From positions 1-7,358 of the forward strand of contig JAEXTB010000201.1 in NCBI GenBank assembly GCA_023453725.1: a DNA stretch of 7,358 nt, in the 5' to 3' direction. The notes below the pieces were generated by a model, which saw only the letters and a program-made list of their open reading frames with translations, had not been told where the DNA came from and did not search any database. The translations under genes were made by a program, and so were the position numbers. The DNA is from Bacillota bacterium. Its GTDB lineage: Bacteria > Bacillota > Clostridia > Christensenellales > CAG-138. Shown here piece by piece: positions 1 to 5,736 of the stretch (position 1 is the first letter of the stretch; every line of letters starts with the position of its first letter).

Positions 1-147
1 GAACCCATACAGGGTATTATGAAAAAGAACAGCTCGTTTGCGCCGGATCAGGACCGGTACGCGCAATATGCGCCTTATGCAACAGCGTATCTTGCCGCGA
101 TGGAGCATATCACCCAGTTTTATAAAAGCAATCCCTTTGCCAAATAG
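1..147 (+). CDS. C-terminal end of a probable FGGY-family carbohydrate kinase (partial, 5' end outside window)
   Basis: An open frame enters at base 1 (frame 1) and ends at TAG 145-147, giving 48 visible residues. The segment FAPDQDRYAQYAPYATAYL (residues 13-31), followed by an amphipathic tail, resembles the closing helix of FGGY sugar kinases such as xylulokinase and gluconokinase. That helix typically reads F-x-P-(D/N), then a spaced series of Tyr residues. The catalytic and ATP-binding regions lie upstream, so neither the substrate nor the integrity of the enzyme can be judged. If correct, it would phosphorylate a sugar, polyol or sugar acid in the cytoplasm. Only 24 bases separate it from the DeoR-type regulator gene, with no promoter or terminator between them, so the two are probably cotranscribed. 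The family call rests on a short tail and is tentative. Confidence 0.6.
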   Translation, partial: EPIQGIMKKNSSFAPDQDRYAQYAPYATAYLAAMEHITQFYKSNPFAK

Positions 148-157
148 GCGGATAGCC

Positions 158-164
158 AAGGAGG
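158..164 (+). promoter_or_regulatory. Ribosome binding site of the DeoR-family regulator gene
   Basis: AAGGAGG is a full-strength Shine-Dalgarno sequence seven bases before the ATG at 172. It supports that ATG over the overlapping frame that opens at 38, whose reading frame has no recognisable protein character. Confidence 0.85.
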
Positions 165-171
165 AAGCAAT

Positions 172-972
172 ATGTCAAAGCAGCCGGATATCGTATTCGC
201 GGAAGTCCGCAAACAAACCATCATCGATATCGTCAATAAAATGGGCAAGGCGACGGTCACTTATTTGTGTGATCATTTTTCCGTTTCCCCTGCCACCATA
301 CGCAACGATCTGAGGGAGCTTGAAGAGGCGGGCGCCATCAAGCGCACGCATGGCGGCGCAATCAGCAGCAGCCGCATCAACTATGAACCCAACACCTCGC
401 AAAAAGAAGTGGAACGCGTTGCGCAAAAACAGGCAATTGCCCGCTTGGCCGCAACATTCATCCAACCGGGGGACGCCATTGCCCTTGATACCGGCACCAC
501 GACGATGGAGCTTGCAAAGCAGCTTGGCGGCATTGAGAACCTGACGGTTGTTACAAACGATATTCAGATTGCCTCTTATCTTGAACACAATACGGACGTG
601 ATGATTATCATGGCCGGAGGCGCTCTTAGGCGGCACTTCCACTGCACAGTGGGCCAGATGGCAATTGAAAGCATTGCAAACCTGCATGTGGACAAGGCGT
701 TTGCCGCTGCCAACGGCGTTCATCCCACCAAGGGCGTCACCACCCCTAACATGGATATGGCGGGCATCAAGACGCATATGATCGACTCTGCGGATGAGGT
801 GTATTTGCTTGCGGACAGCAGCAAACTTGGAAAATCCGCGTTTATCACATTCACCACGCTCTCTAATGTGGATGTGCTTATTACCGATCAGGAGGCCGAC
901 GCCGCATTTGTAGACGCCGTCAAACAAATGGGCGTTGAAGTGCACTTAGCGGAAATTGATAACAAACAATAA
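172..972 (+). CDS. DeoR/GlpR-family transcriptional regulator of sugar metabolism
   Basis: The 266-residue product has the standard length and layout of the DeoR family. An N-terminal winged helix-turn-helix (about residues 12-64) has the recognition-helix signature SPATIRNDLRELEEAG (39-54) and the wing KRTHGGA (57-63). A DeoR-C sensor domain (about 80-240) follows, structurally related to sugar-phosphate isomerases. It carries the phosphosugar-loop motif DTGTTTMELAKQL (106-118), VVTND (126-130), an AGG turn (148-150) and ADSSKLGKSAF (214-224). Family members are usually cytoplasmic repressors released from DNA by a phosphorylated sugar intermediate. Here it sits between a probable sugar kinase and the catabolic operon, and directly upstream of the AT-rich promoter gap at 973-1056. 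The simplest reading is that it represses the downstream operon and responds to a phosphorylated pathway metabolite. Effector and operator are inferred. The protein looks intact. Confidence 0.93.
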   Translation: MSKQPDIVFAEVRKQTIIDIVNKMGKATVTYLCDHFSVSPATIRNDLRELEEAGAIKRTHGGAISSSRINYEPNTSQKEVERVAQKQAIARLAATFIQPGDAIALDTGTTTMELAKQLGGIENLTVVTNDIQIASYLEHNTDVMIIMAGGALRRHFHCTVGQMAIESIANLHVDKAFAAANGVHPTKGVTTPNMDMAGIKTHMIDSADEVYLLADSSKLGKSAFITFTTLSNVDVLITDQEADAAFVDAVKQMGVEVHLAEIDNKQ

Positions 973-1017
973 ATATCGATAATAAACGCTTGATAAGTAA
1001 GAGCAATTGATATATAC
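955..1017 (+). repeat. Four degenerate TTGATAA-like direct repeats, candidate operator array
   Basis: Four related words lie in the same orientation: ATTGATAACAAA (955-966), ATCGATAATAAA (975-986), CTTGATAAGTAA (989-1000) and ATTGATATATAC (1006-1017). The shared core is TYGATA. Successive starts are 20, 14 and 17 bases apart, so the array is not phased to one helical repeat. The third copy contains the proposed -35 element and the fourth runs into the -10. DeoR-family repressors often bind short repeated half-sites containing GATAA-like cores, and the gene just upstream encodes such a repressor. AT-rich composition alone could produce some of these matches, and the first copy lies inside the end of the regulator gene. 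Confidence 0.4.
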
Positions 1018-1018
1018 T
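990..1018 (+). promoter_or_regulatory. Predicted sigma-A (sigma-70) promoter of the catabolic operon
   Basis: TTGATA (990-995) matches the -35 consensus at five of six positions. TATACT (1013-1018) matches the -10 at five of six. The spacer is exactly 17 bases. Transcription would begin near A1025, leaving a leader of about 32 bases before the ATG at 1057, too short for a riboswitch. This is the only AT-rich gap in the window, and no terminator is visible between the regulator gene and this promoter, so read-through from upstream is also possible. Confidence 0.75.
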
Positions 1019-1053
1019 ATACCTACAAGCAATCGTAGAAGTTAGGGGTATAG
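1017..1053 (+). repeat. Hyphenated inverted repeat CTATACC / GGTATAG around the predicted start of transcription
   Basis: CTATACC (1017-1023) is the exact reverse complement of GGTATAG (1047-1053), and the two arms start 30 bases apart, close to three helical turns. The left arm overlaps the end of the -10 element. The right arm overlaps the weak Shine-Dalgarno AGGGG (1044-1048) of the next gene. A small inner match, CTAC (1023-1026) with GTAG (1035-1038), lies between. If transcription starts near 1025, the left arm is not in the mRNA, so a DNA operator is more likely than an RNA hairpin. The function is inferred. Confidence 0.4.
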
Positions 1054-1056
1054 AAT

Positions 1057-2079
1057 ATGGCAAATCAAGCGCTGGGTATTTGTCTGATCGGCGCAGGCCG
1101 TGCAGGCATGATTCACGCGAAGAACTTCCAGAATAAAGTGGAAGGCGCGCGTATGGTAGCAGTTGTGGACGTGGTGGAGGAGAGCGCCAAAGAGGCTGCG
1201 CTTTCACTTGGTATCGATACGTATTATACGGATTATCGTTCCATGTTGCAGAATCCGGATGTTAACGCCGTGATTGTCGTCTCCCCCACCAATTTACACA
1301 AGCAAATCGTAATTGATTGCGCAAACGCAAAGAAACATGTCTTCTGTGAAAAGCCCATGGCAATGAACACCCAGGAATGCGACGAAATGGTGCGCGCCTG
1401 CGATGATAACGGCGTGAAGCTGCAGATCGGTTTTATGCGCCGGTTTGACGAAAGCTTTCAGGAAGCAAAACGCCTTATAGAAGAAGGTGCCATCGGCGAC
1501 CTTGTGCTCATCCGTTCCAACACACGCGGGCCGAGTAAGCCCCGCCCTTGGATGTACGACCTCAAAAAGTCCAACGGCATATTGGCCGAAATCAATTCTC
1601 ATGACATAGACAGCATGCGTTGGTTTGCACAAAGCGAGATCGATACGCTCTACGCCATTGGCGGCAATTATCGTAACCCCGACGCAGCTGTAGAATATCC
1701 GGATTACTACGACAACGTGGTCATGTCCGGCCAGTTCAAAAACGGCATTCAGTTCTCCATTGACGGCGCGGCATATGTGGAATATGGCTATGACTCCAAG
1801 ATGGAGTTGGTGGGCACCAAGGGTGTGCTGCATGTGGGCCGGACGGAAGGCGCTTTCTTAAAGTGCTCCACCAAGGAACACGGCACCTCCTCCCCCTTTA
1901 TCAACAGCTGGATGACTCTGTTCCGTGACGCTTACCTTGCAGAAGACATCGCATTTATCGAATGCATCAAGAACAATACGCAGCCCAAAGTGAGCGGCGT
2001 AGACGGGCGCATGGCTGTGGCCATTGTGGAAGCGGGCAATACATCCATACTGGAAAAACGGCTCGTCAAATTGTCTTAA
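1057..2079 (+). CDS. Gfo/Idh/MocA-family NAD(P)-dependent oxidoreductase, inositol 2-dehydrogenase-like
   Basis: This is a 340-residue protein of normal family length. An N-terminal Rossmann domain carries the dinucleotide motif GAGRAG (12-17) and an acidic residue, Asp38, at the end of the second strand, which favours NAD over NADP. The family signature EKPMA (98-102) supplies the active-site lysine, Lys99. The C-terminal alpha/beta substrate domain begins near residue 125. The active-site segment GILAEINSHDID (174-185) keeps the His (182) expected of inositol dehydrogenases, but has Glu178 where Bacillus IolG has its catalytic Asp. The enzyme would oxidise a hydroxyl of a cyclitol, sugar or sugar acid to a ketone or lactone in the cytoplasm. 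The ATG at 1057 follows a modest AGGGG site at 1044-1048. It is the first gene after the predicted promoter. Substrate is not determinable; inositol dehydrogenase is one candidate. Confidence 0.92.
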   Translation: MANQALGICLIGAGRAGMIHAKNFQNKVEGARMVAVVDVVEESAKEAALSLGIDTYYTDYRSMLQNPDVNAVIVVSPTNLHKQIVIDCANAKKHVFCEKPMAMNTQECDEMVRACDDNGVKLQIGFMRRFDESFQEAKRLIEEGAIGDLVLIRSNTRGPSKPRPWMYDLKKSNGILAEINSHDIDSMRWFAQSEIDTLYAIGGNYRNPDAAVEYPDYYDNVVMSGQFKNGIQFSIDGAAYVEYGYDSKMELVGTKGVLHVGRTEGAFLKCSTKEHGTSSPFINSWMTLFRDAYLAEDIAFIECIKNNTQPKVSGVDGRMAVAIVEAGNTSILEKRLVKLS

Positions 2080-2086
2080 TGAAAAT

Positions 2087-2091
2087 GGAGG
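2087..2091 (+). promoter_or_regulatory. Ribosome binding site that fixes the start of the zinc dehydrogenase at 2099
   Basis: GGAGG lies seven bases before ATG 2099. The same frame stays open back to an ATG at 2024, but that would overlap the preceding gene by 56 bases and add 25 residues unrelated to the family. The later ATG begins the normal first beta strand (MLSLRLFGANDVRLVD). Confidence 0.85.
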
Positions 2092-2098
2092 AAACACG

Positions 2099-3139
2099 AT
2101 GCTAAGCTTACGGCTTTTCGGCGCAAACGATGTGCGTCTGGTGGATATTGAAATTCCCAAAATCGCGGATGATGAGCTTCTTTTAAAGACAGAGGCGGCT
2201 TCCGTATGCGGCACGGACCTGCGTATGTTCCAGAACGGTTACAAGAACGTGGATGCCGAGCATCCGCTTACCCTCGGTCATGAGTTTTCCGGCACCATCG
2301 TGGAAGTGGGCAAAAAAGTCCCCTTCTACAAGCCCGGCATGCGCGTCGCCATGCAGCCCAACATCGGCTGCGGCATCTGCGACAGATGCGTCTCCGGCAA
2401 CTTCCACCTGTGCGATGATTACCGCGCGTTTGGCATCAACATGGACGGCGCGTTTGCCGAATATGTCAAAATCCCCGCCGACGCAGTGCTGCGCGGCAAT
2501 CTGATGGTGTTGCCGGATCACGTCACCAGTGAAGCCGCGGCTGTCGTGGAGCCCCTTTCCTGCGTATACAATGGCTTTTCTAAGTGCTTTGTCAAGCCCG
2601 GCGATCTTTCGCTGGTGGTTGGCGCGGGCCCCATCGGCCTGATGCACGCGATGCTTTTACACATGGCTGGCGCAACCGTCATGATGAATGATCTATCCGC
2701 AGAGCGCCTTGCCTACTGCAAGGAGGTTCTGCCCTTTATCACCACGTACAGCGGGGATGATCTCAAGGGCTTTATTATGCAGCAGACCAATGGCCGCGGG
2801 CTTGATGTTGCCATCACCGCCTGCCCGGTGCCGCAGGTGCAAGCCGCCATGCTGGAGCTGATGAATTATGGCGGCAGAATCAATTTCTTTGGCGGCGTGC
2901 CGGAAAGCAAACAGCCCGTTCCCATCAACACGAACCTTGTGCACTATAAGGAGCTTTACCTGACAGGTTCCACCCGTTCGAGCATTGCGCAGTACCGCAA
3001 GACGATGGAGTTTATTGCGCAGGGGTTGTTGGATGTTTCCAAAATCATCACGCACCGCTATGCTTTGAAGGATTACGAGCAGGCGTTTGAAAATGCGCGG
3101 CAGGCCAAAGGACTCAAGCACGTATTTCTTTTTGAGTAG
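2099..3139 (+). CDS. Zinc-dependent medium-chain alcohol dehydrogenase (sorbitol/threonine dehydrogenase-like)
   Basis: The 346-residue product has a GroES-like N-terminal domain, a Rossmann domain and a C-terminal return to the catalytic fold. Catalytic-zinc ligands are visible as Cys37 (VCGTD), His61-Glu62 (GHEFSG) and Glu151 (VEPLSC). The structural zinc site is complete, with Cys91, Cys94, Cys97 and Cys105 in the usual CxxCxxCx7C spacing. The cofactor motif is GAGPIG (175-180), and Asp198 at the end of the next strand points to NAD. It should oxidise a secondary alcohol of a polyol, cyclitol or sugar acid to a ketone, or the reverse. Its gene begins 19 bases after the Gfo/Idh/MocA gene. 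The pairing suggests two successive oxidations of one substrate, as described for IolG and IolM of Thermotoga. Relatives include sorbitol, L-idonate and threonine dehydrogenases; the exact substrate is unknown. Confidence 0.92.
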   Translation: MLSLRLFGANDVRLVDIEIPKIADDELLLKTEAASVCGTDLRMFQNGYKNVDAEHPLTLGHEFSGTIVEVGKKVPFYKPGMRVAMQPNIGCGICDRCVSGNFHLCDDYRAFGINMDGAFAEYVKIPADAVLRGNLMVLPDHVTSEAAAVVEPLSCVYNGFSKCFVKPGDLSLVVGAGPIGLMHAMLLHMAGATVMMNDLSAERLAYCKEVLPFITTYSGDDLKGFIMQQTNGRGLDVAITACPVPQVQAAMLELMNYGGRINFFGGVPESKQPVPINTNLVHYKELYLTGSTRSSIAQYRKTMEFIAQGLLDVSKIITHRYALKDYEQAFENARQAKGLKHVFLFE

Positions 3140-3169
3140 CCTGAAAATCCTCCGTTTGGAAGGGCAGTT

Positions 3170-4102
3170 ATGATCAGAACCGTATTGGGCGATATCCCCA
3201 GCGACGCGCTGGGCCATGCGCAATGCCACGAGCACCTGTTTATTGAAAAGGGTGTTTCCTTTTCAGTCAACCCGGCGCTTTATATGGCGGATGCCGCACA
3301 AACCAATGCAGAGCTTCTCGCCTACAAAAAAAGCGGCGGGGGCGGCATTGTGGATGCGCAGCCCGTATATTGTGGCCGCATGGCCGGCGCGCTTTTAAAT
3401 GCCGCCTCACGCAGCGGCGTTCATATTGTAGCGACCACGGGTTATCACAAGACCATGTTTTATGCGCCGGATAGCCCGATATTCCTGCATTCGGAGCAGC
3501 AGCTTGCCGATACATTCATTTCCGAAGTGCGTGAAGGAATGCTGGATGTGACCGGGGCGCGCATTGCCGCCAAGGCCGGTATGCTTAAGGTTGCTCTTGA
3601 TGAGCGGGGCAACAACGAAACCTATGAAAAACTGCTCCGTTCCGTTATTTATGCGGCAACCCAAACCTGTGCGCCCGTGCTGGTACACACCGACCCCAAC
3701 ACGGATGTGCTTGGGCTTGTACGTAAGTTTATGGACGCCGGAGTCTGGGCCGACCGCATCATCGTGTGCCACCTCTGCCGCAGCAAATACGATTTTTCCT
3801 ACCACAAAGAGGTGCTCTCCACCGGCGCTTACCTATGCTATGACAGTGTCAACCGCCTTAAATATCTGAGCCATGAGCAGCTTATCGCCCTGGTTTTAGA
3901 TATGCTTACAGGCGGATACGACGATCAGCTGCTTTTAAGCCTGGACACCACACGCGAGCGCCTGAGCGCATACGGCGGGTATATGGGGCTTGACTACATT
4001 TTAAGCACATTTATCCCCATGCTGCGTGAGCACGACGTGACGGAACAGGCAATCACCGCAATGACAGTTCATAACGCCGCACAGGCGCTATCGTTTCAAT
4101 AA
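3170..4102 (+). CDS. Phosphotriesterase-family metal-dependent hydrolase (probable lactonase)
   Basis: This 310-residue TIM-barrel protein belongs to the phosphotriesterase (COG1735) branch of the amidohydrolase superfamily. It opens with the family's TVLGDIP strand and then the His-x-His metal pair His20/His22. The segment GGGGIVDAQPVYCGR (56-70) and the VATTGYH strand (87-93) follow. The bridging, normally carboxylated lysine is Lys140 in AGMLKVA. The remaining ligands are His173 (LVHTD), His201 (CHLCRS) and Asp259 (SLDTT). The binuclear metal site is therefore complete. Natural members are mostly lactonases, including phospho-furanose lactonases, rather than phosphotriesterases. In this operon it could hydrolyse a lactone or a diketo ring made by the two upstream dehydrogenases. 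ATG 3170 is preceded by GAAGGG five bases upstream. No signal peptide is seen, so it should be cytoplasmic. Substrate assignment is inference. Confidence 0.9.
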   Translation: MIRTVLGDIPSDALGHAQCHEHLFIEKGVSFSVNPALYMADAAQTNAELLAYKKSGGGGIVDAQPVYCGRMAGALLNAASRSGVHIVATTGYHKTMFYAPDSPIFLHSEQQLADTFISEVREGMLDVTGARIAAKAGMLKVALDERGNNETYEKLLRSVIYAATQTCAPVLVHTDPNTDVLGLVRKFMDAGVWADRIIVCHLCRSKYDFSYHKEVLSTGAYLCYDSVNRLKYLSHEQLIALVLDMLTGGYDDQLLLSLDTTRERLSAYGGYMGLDYILSTFIPMLREHDVTEQAITAMTVHNAAQALSFQ

Positions 4103-4118
4103 TACGAAAAAGCAAGCA

Positions 4119-4144
4119 ATGAGGCGGAGCATTCCCCGCCTCAT
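4119..4144 (+). other. Perfect 9-bp hairpin between the hydrolase and shikimate-dehydrogenase-like genes
   Basis: ATGAGGCGG (4119-4127) and CCGCCTCAT (4136-4144) form a perfect stem around an eight-base loop. The sequence after it, GAATTTGGAGG, is not a U-tract, so it is not a convincing intrinsic terminator on the + strand. It ends six bases before the ribosome binding site of the next gene. It may act as an mRNA processing or stabilising element, or moderate expression of the distal genes. It lies in the longest gap (62 bases) within the operon. Confidence 0.6.
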
Positions 4145-4150
4145 GAATTT

Positions 4151-4160
4151 GGAGGAGGAG
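4151..4160 (+). promoter_or_regulatory. Extended GGAGGAGGAG ribosome binding site
   Basis: Three overlapping GGAG units form a very purine-rich site ending four bases before ATG 4165. It allows several Shine-Dalgarno registers and predicts strong initiation, immediately after the intergenic hairpin. It fixes the start of the downstream gene. Confidence 0.75.
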
Positions 4161-4164
4161 TATC

Positions 4165-5112
4165 ATGCAACTTGTAAAAGCGACGCAGCCGACCATGTAC
4201 TTTATCGGCGTCACGACGGGCAGCTCATCCATTATGAAGGTGTTTCCGGATTGGGCAGAAGCCTTGGGGATTGACGCGGTGATGAAGGGGATCGATATCC
4301 CCATCCATGCCGACCGCGAAGTATACCGCGAAGTGGTCAGTTTTATCAAAAACGATCCCCTCTCTTTGGGCGCGCTTGTTACAACCCACAAGATCGATAT
4401 CTACAACGCCGCGCACGACCTGTTTGAATACCTTGATCCTTACGCAACGATGTTTGGCGAGATGAGCTCCATCTCAAAGGACGGAGACAAACTCTGCGGC
4501 CACGCGAAAGATCCGATCACCTGCGGCATGGCAATGGAAGAGTTCATTCCCGAAGCATACTGGAAGAACAACCCGAATGCCGACGTATTCATCATGGGCG
4601 CAGGCGGAAGCTGCATTTCCATGTGCTCCTACTTCATGCGCAAGGATTTTGCGGGCAACCGTCCACGCCGCATCGTCGTCGCCAACCGCAGCCAGCCGCG
4701 CCTGACGGAGCTTGAAGAGATCAACAAAAAGCTCAATGACGGTACCGTACAATGCGAGTACTTCCTCACACCCGAACCCACGCAGAACGACGCCGTGCTG
4801 GCTTCCATCCCGGAAGGTTCCCTCATCATCAACGCGACCGGCCTTGGCAAGGACCGCCCCGGCTCTCCGCTGACGGACGCAGCCGTGTTCCCGAAGAACG
4901 CCATGGTATGGGAAATCAATTACCGCGGTGATTTACGGTTCCTGCACCAGGCGGAAGAACAGCAGCAGAAGCAGTCCCTCAAGGTAGAGGACGGCTGGAT
5001 GTACTTTGTTTACGGCTGGACCCAAGTCATCGCCGAGGTGTTCCACAAACCCATACTGGGCAAGCTGCTGCGTGAAATGGACGCAATTGCCGCCAAACAC
5101 AACAACCGTTAA
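4165..5112 (+). CDS. Divergent shikimate dehydrogenase-family protein
   Basis: The 315-residue protein follows the two-domain shikimate dehydrogenase plan and is somewhat longer than typical AroE. The substrate domain keeps a Ser cluster (GSSSIM, 19-24) where AroE has SxS, Lys76 in VTTHK (72-76) at the catalytic lysine, and Asp116 in AKDPITCG at the catalytic aspartate of NTDxxG. The cofactor domain has the glycine loop GAGGSC (145-150), ANRSQPR (173-179), NATGLG (223-228) and INYRGD (251-256). Several shikimate-binding positions are changed: the Asn of NVTxPHK is Leu71, the Asn of the GxVNT motif is Ser, and the Gln in the C-terminal MLVxQ helix is not recognisable (YFVYGW, 280-285). NRS favours NADP, though this is not certain. 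Catalysis appears retained but the pocket is remodelled. In a sugar or cyclitol operon it probably reduces or oxidises a related cyclic or linear hydroxy-keto acid, not shikimate. Confidence 0.82.
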   Translation: MQLVKATQPTMYFIGVTTGSSSIMKVFPDWAEALGIDAVMKGIDIPIHADREVYREVVSFIKNDPLSLGALVTTHKIDIYNAAHDLFEYLDPYATMFGEMSSISKDGDKLCGHAKDPITCGMAMEEFIPEAYWKNNPNADVFIMGAGGSCISMCSYFMRKDFAGNRPRRIVVANRSQPRLTELEEINKKLNDGTVQCEYFLTPEPTQNDAVLASIPEGSLIINATGLGKDRPGSPLTDAAVFPKNAMVWEINYRGDLRFLHQAEEQQQKQSLKVEDGWMYFVYGWTQVIAEVFHKPILGKLLREMDAIAAKHNNR

Positions 5113-5117
5113 GGAGG
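5111..5117 (+). promoter_or_regulatory. Ribosome binding site of the cupin isomerase gene, overlapping the upstream stop codon
   Basis: AAGGAGG begins inside the TAA stop (5110-5112) of the shikimate-dehydrogenase-like gene and ends nine bases before ATG 5127. The overlap suggests that translation of the two genes is linked. Confidence 0.8.
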
Positions 5118-5126
5118 AACAAACAA

Positions 5127-5732
5127 ATGGCAGATTTTAATCCGAGCACAATTCCGTTTGACCACGAGAAGGGCTTTACGGTGGATTTTGACCTGAAGAC
5201 CGGCATGTCCTCCATGATGGAAACCGGCAAGCGCCGTTTAAGCTACATGAAAGGCATGTTCTGCGACGAAGCGGCGTTTGCAAAAAAGTTGGAAACCGAA
5301 GGCGATACGCTCGTTTACGAATTCCACTCCGCCACAATGCCGGAAACCGCAGGTGACCTCGCCTATGGCTGCAGCATCGTCTATCCCGGCAAAGTGGGCG
5401 ACGAATACTACATGACCAAGGGCCACTTCCACACCATACTTGAAACCGCGGAAATCTACTACTGCCTGAGTGGGCACGGCTACATGCTGCTCGAAAATCC
5501 GGAAGGCGACTGGCGTTCTTTAGAACTGACGCCGGGCAAAGCCGTCTATGTGCCCAAGCGTTACGCGCACCGCAGCATCAACGTGAGCGCTAGCGAACCC
5601 CTCGTGACCTATTTCATTTTTAGAGCTGACGCGGGCCATGACTATGGCACCATTGAGACAAAGGGCTACCGCAAACTGATGGTAGAACGCGACGGACAGC
5701 CCGCCATCATCGACAATCCGAAATGGAAGTAA
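5127..5732 (+). CDS. Cupin-type glucose-6-phosphate isomerase homologue
   Basis: The 201-residue protein matches the metal-dependent cupin phosphoglucose isomerase family (Pfam GPI), first known from Pyrococcus and Thermococcus and unrelated to the common Pgi fold. The cupin core is very similar to the archaeal enzyme: YPGKVGDEYYMTKGHFH (86-102), TAEIYYCLSGHGYMLLENP (107-125), PGKAVYVPKRYAHRSIN (136-152) and ADAGHDYGTI (167-176). The four metal ligands are present as His100, His102, Glu109 and His148. The enzyme would interconvert an aldose phosphate and a ketose phosphate, classically glucose 6-phosphate and fructose 6-phosphate, in the cytoplasm. Its place between two dehydrogenases in an inducible-looking catabolic operon argues that it may act on a pathway-specific substrate. 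It starts 14 bases after the previous gene. Family assignment is strong; substrate is open. Confidence 0.92.
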   Translation: MADFNPSTIPFDHEKGFTVDFDLKTGMSSMMETGKRRLSYMKGMFCDEAAFAKKLETEGDTLVYEFHSATMPETAGDLAYGCSIVYPGKVGDEYYMTKGHFHTILETAEIYYCLSGHGYMLLENPEGDWRSLELTPGKAVYVPKRYAHRSINVSASEPLVTYFIFRADAGHDYGTIETKGYRKLMVERDGQPAIIDNPKWK

Positions 5733-5736
5733 CGGT

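Noticed and set aside
175..945. A 256-codon open frame on the minus strand opposite the DeoR-family gene
   Set aside because: It is antisense to a clearly recognised regulator, is rich in His, Cys and Arg in no domain pattern, and has no ribosome binding site of note; it is a shadow of the real gene.
1019..1056. Riboswitch or attenuator in the leader of the operon
   Set aside because: The predicted leader is only about 32 bases and contains no more than a 4-bp internal stem, too short for a known riboswitch class.
2024..2098. 25-codon upstream extension of the zinc dehydrogenase
   Set aside because: It overlaps the end of the preceding gene and adds sequence unlike the family; GGAGG at 2087-2091 places the start at 2099.
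4119..4150. Intrinsic terminator after the hydrolase gene
   Set aside because: The stem is strong, but it is followed by GAATTTGG rather than a run of T, and the next gene has a strong ribosome site with no promoter that I could find in the gap.
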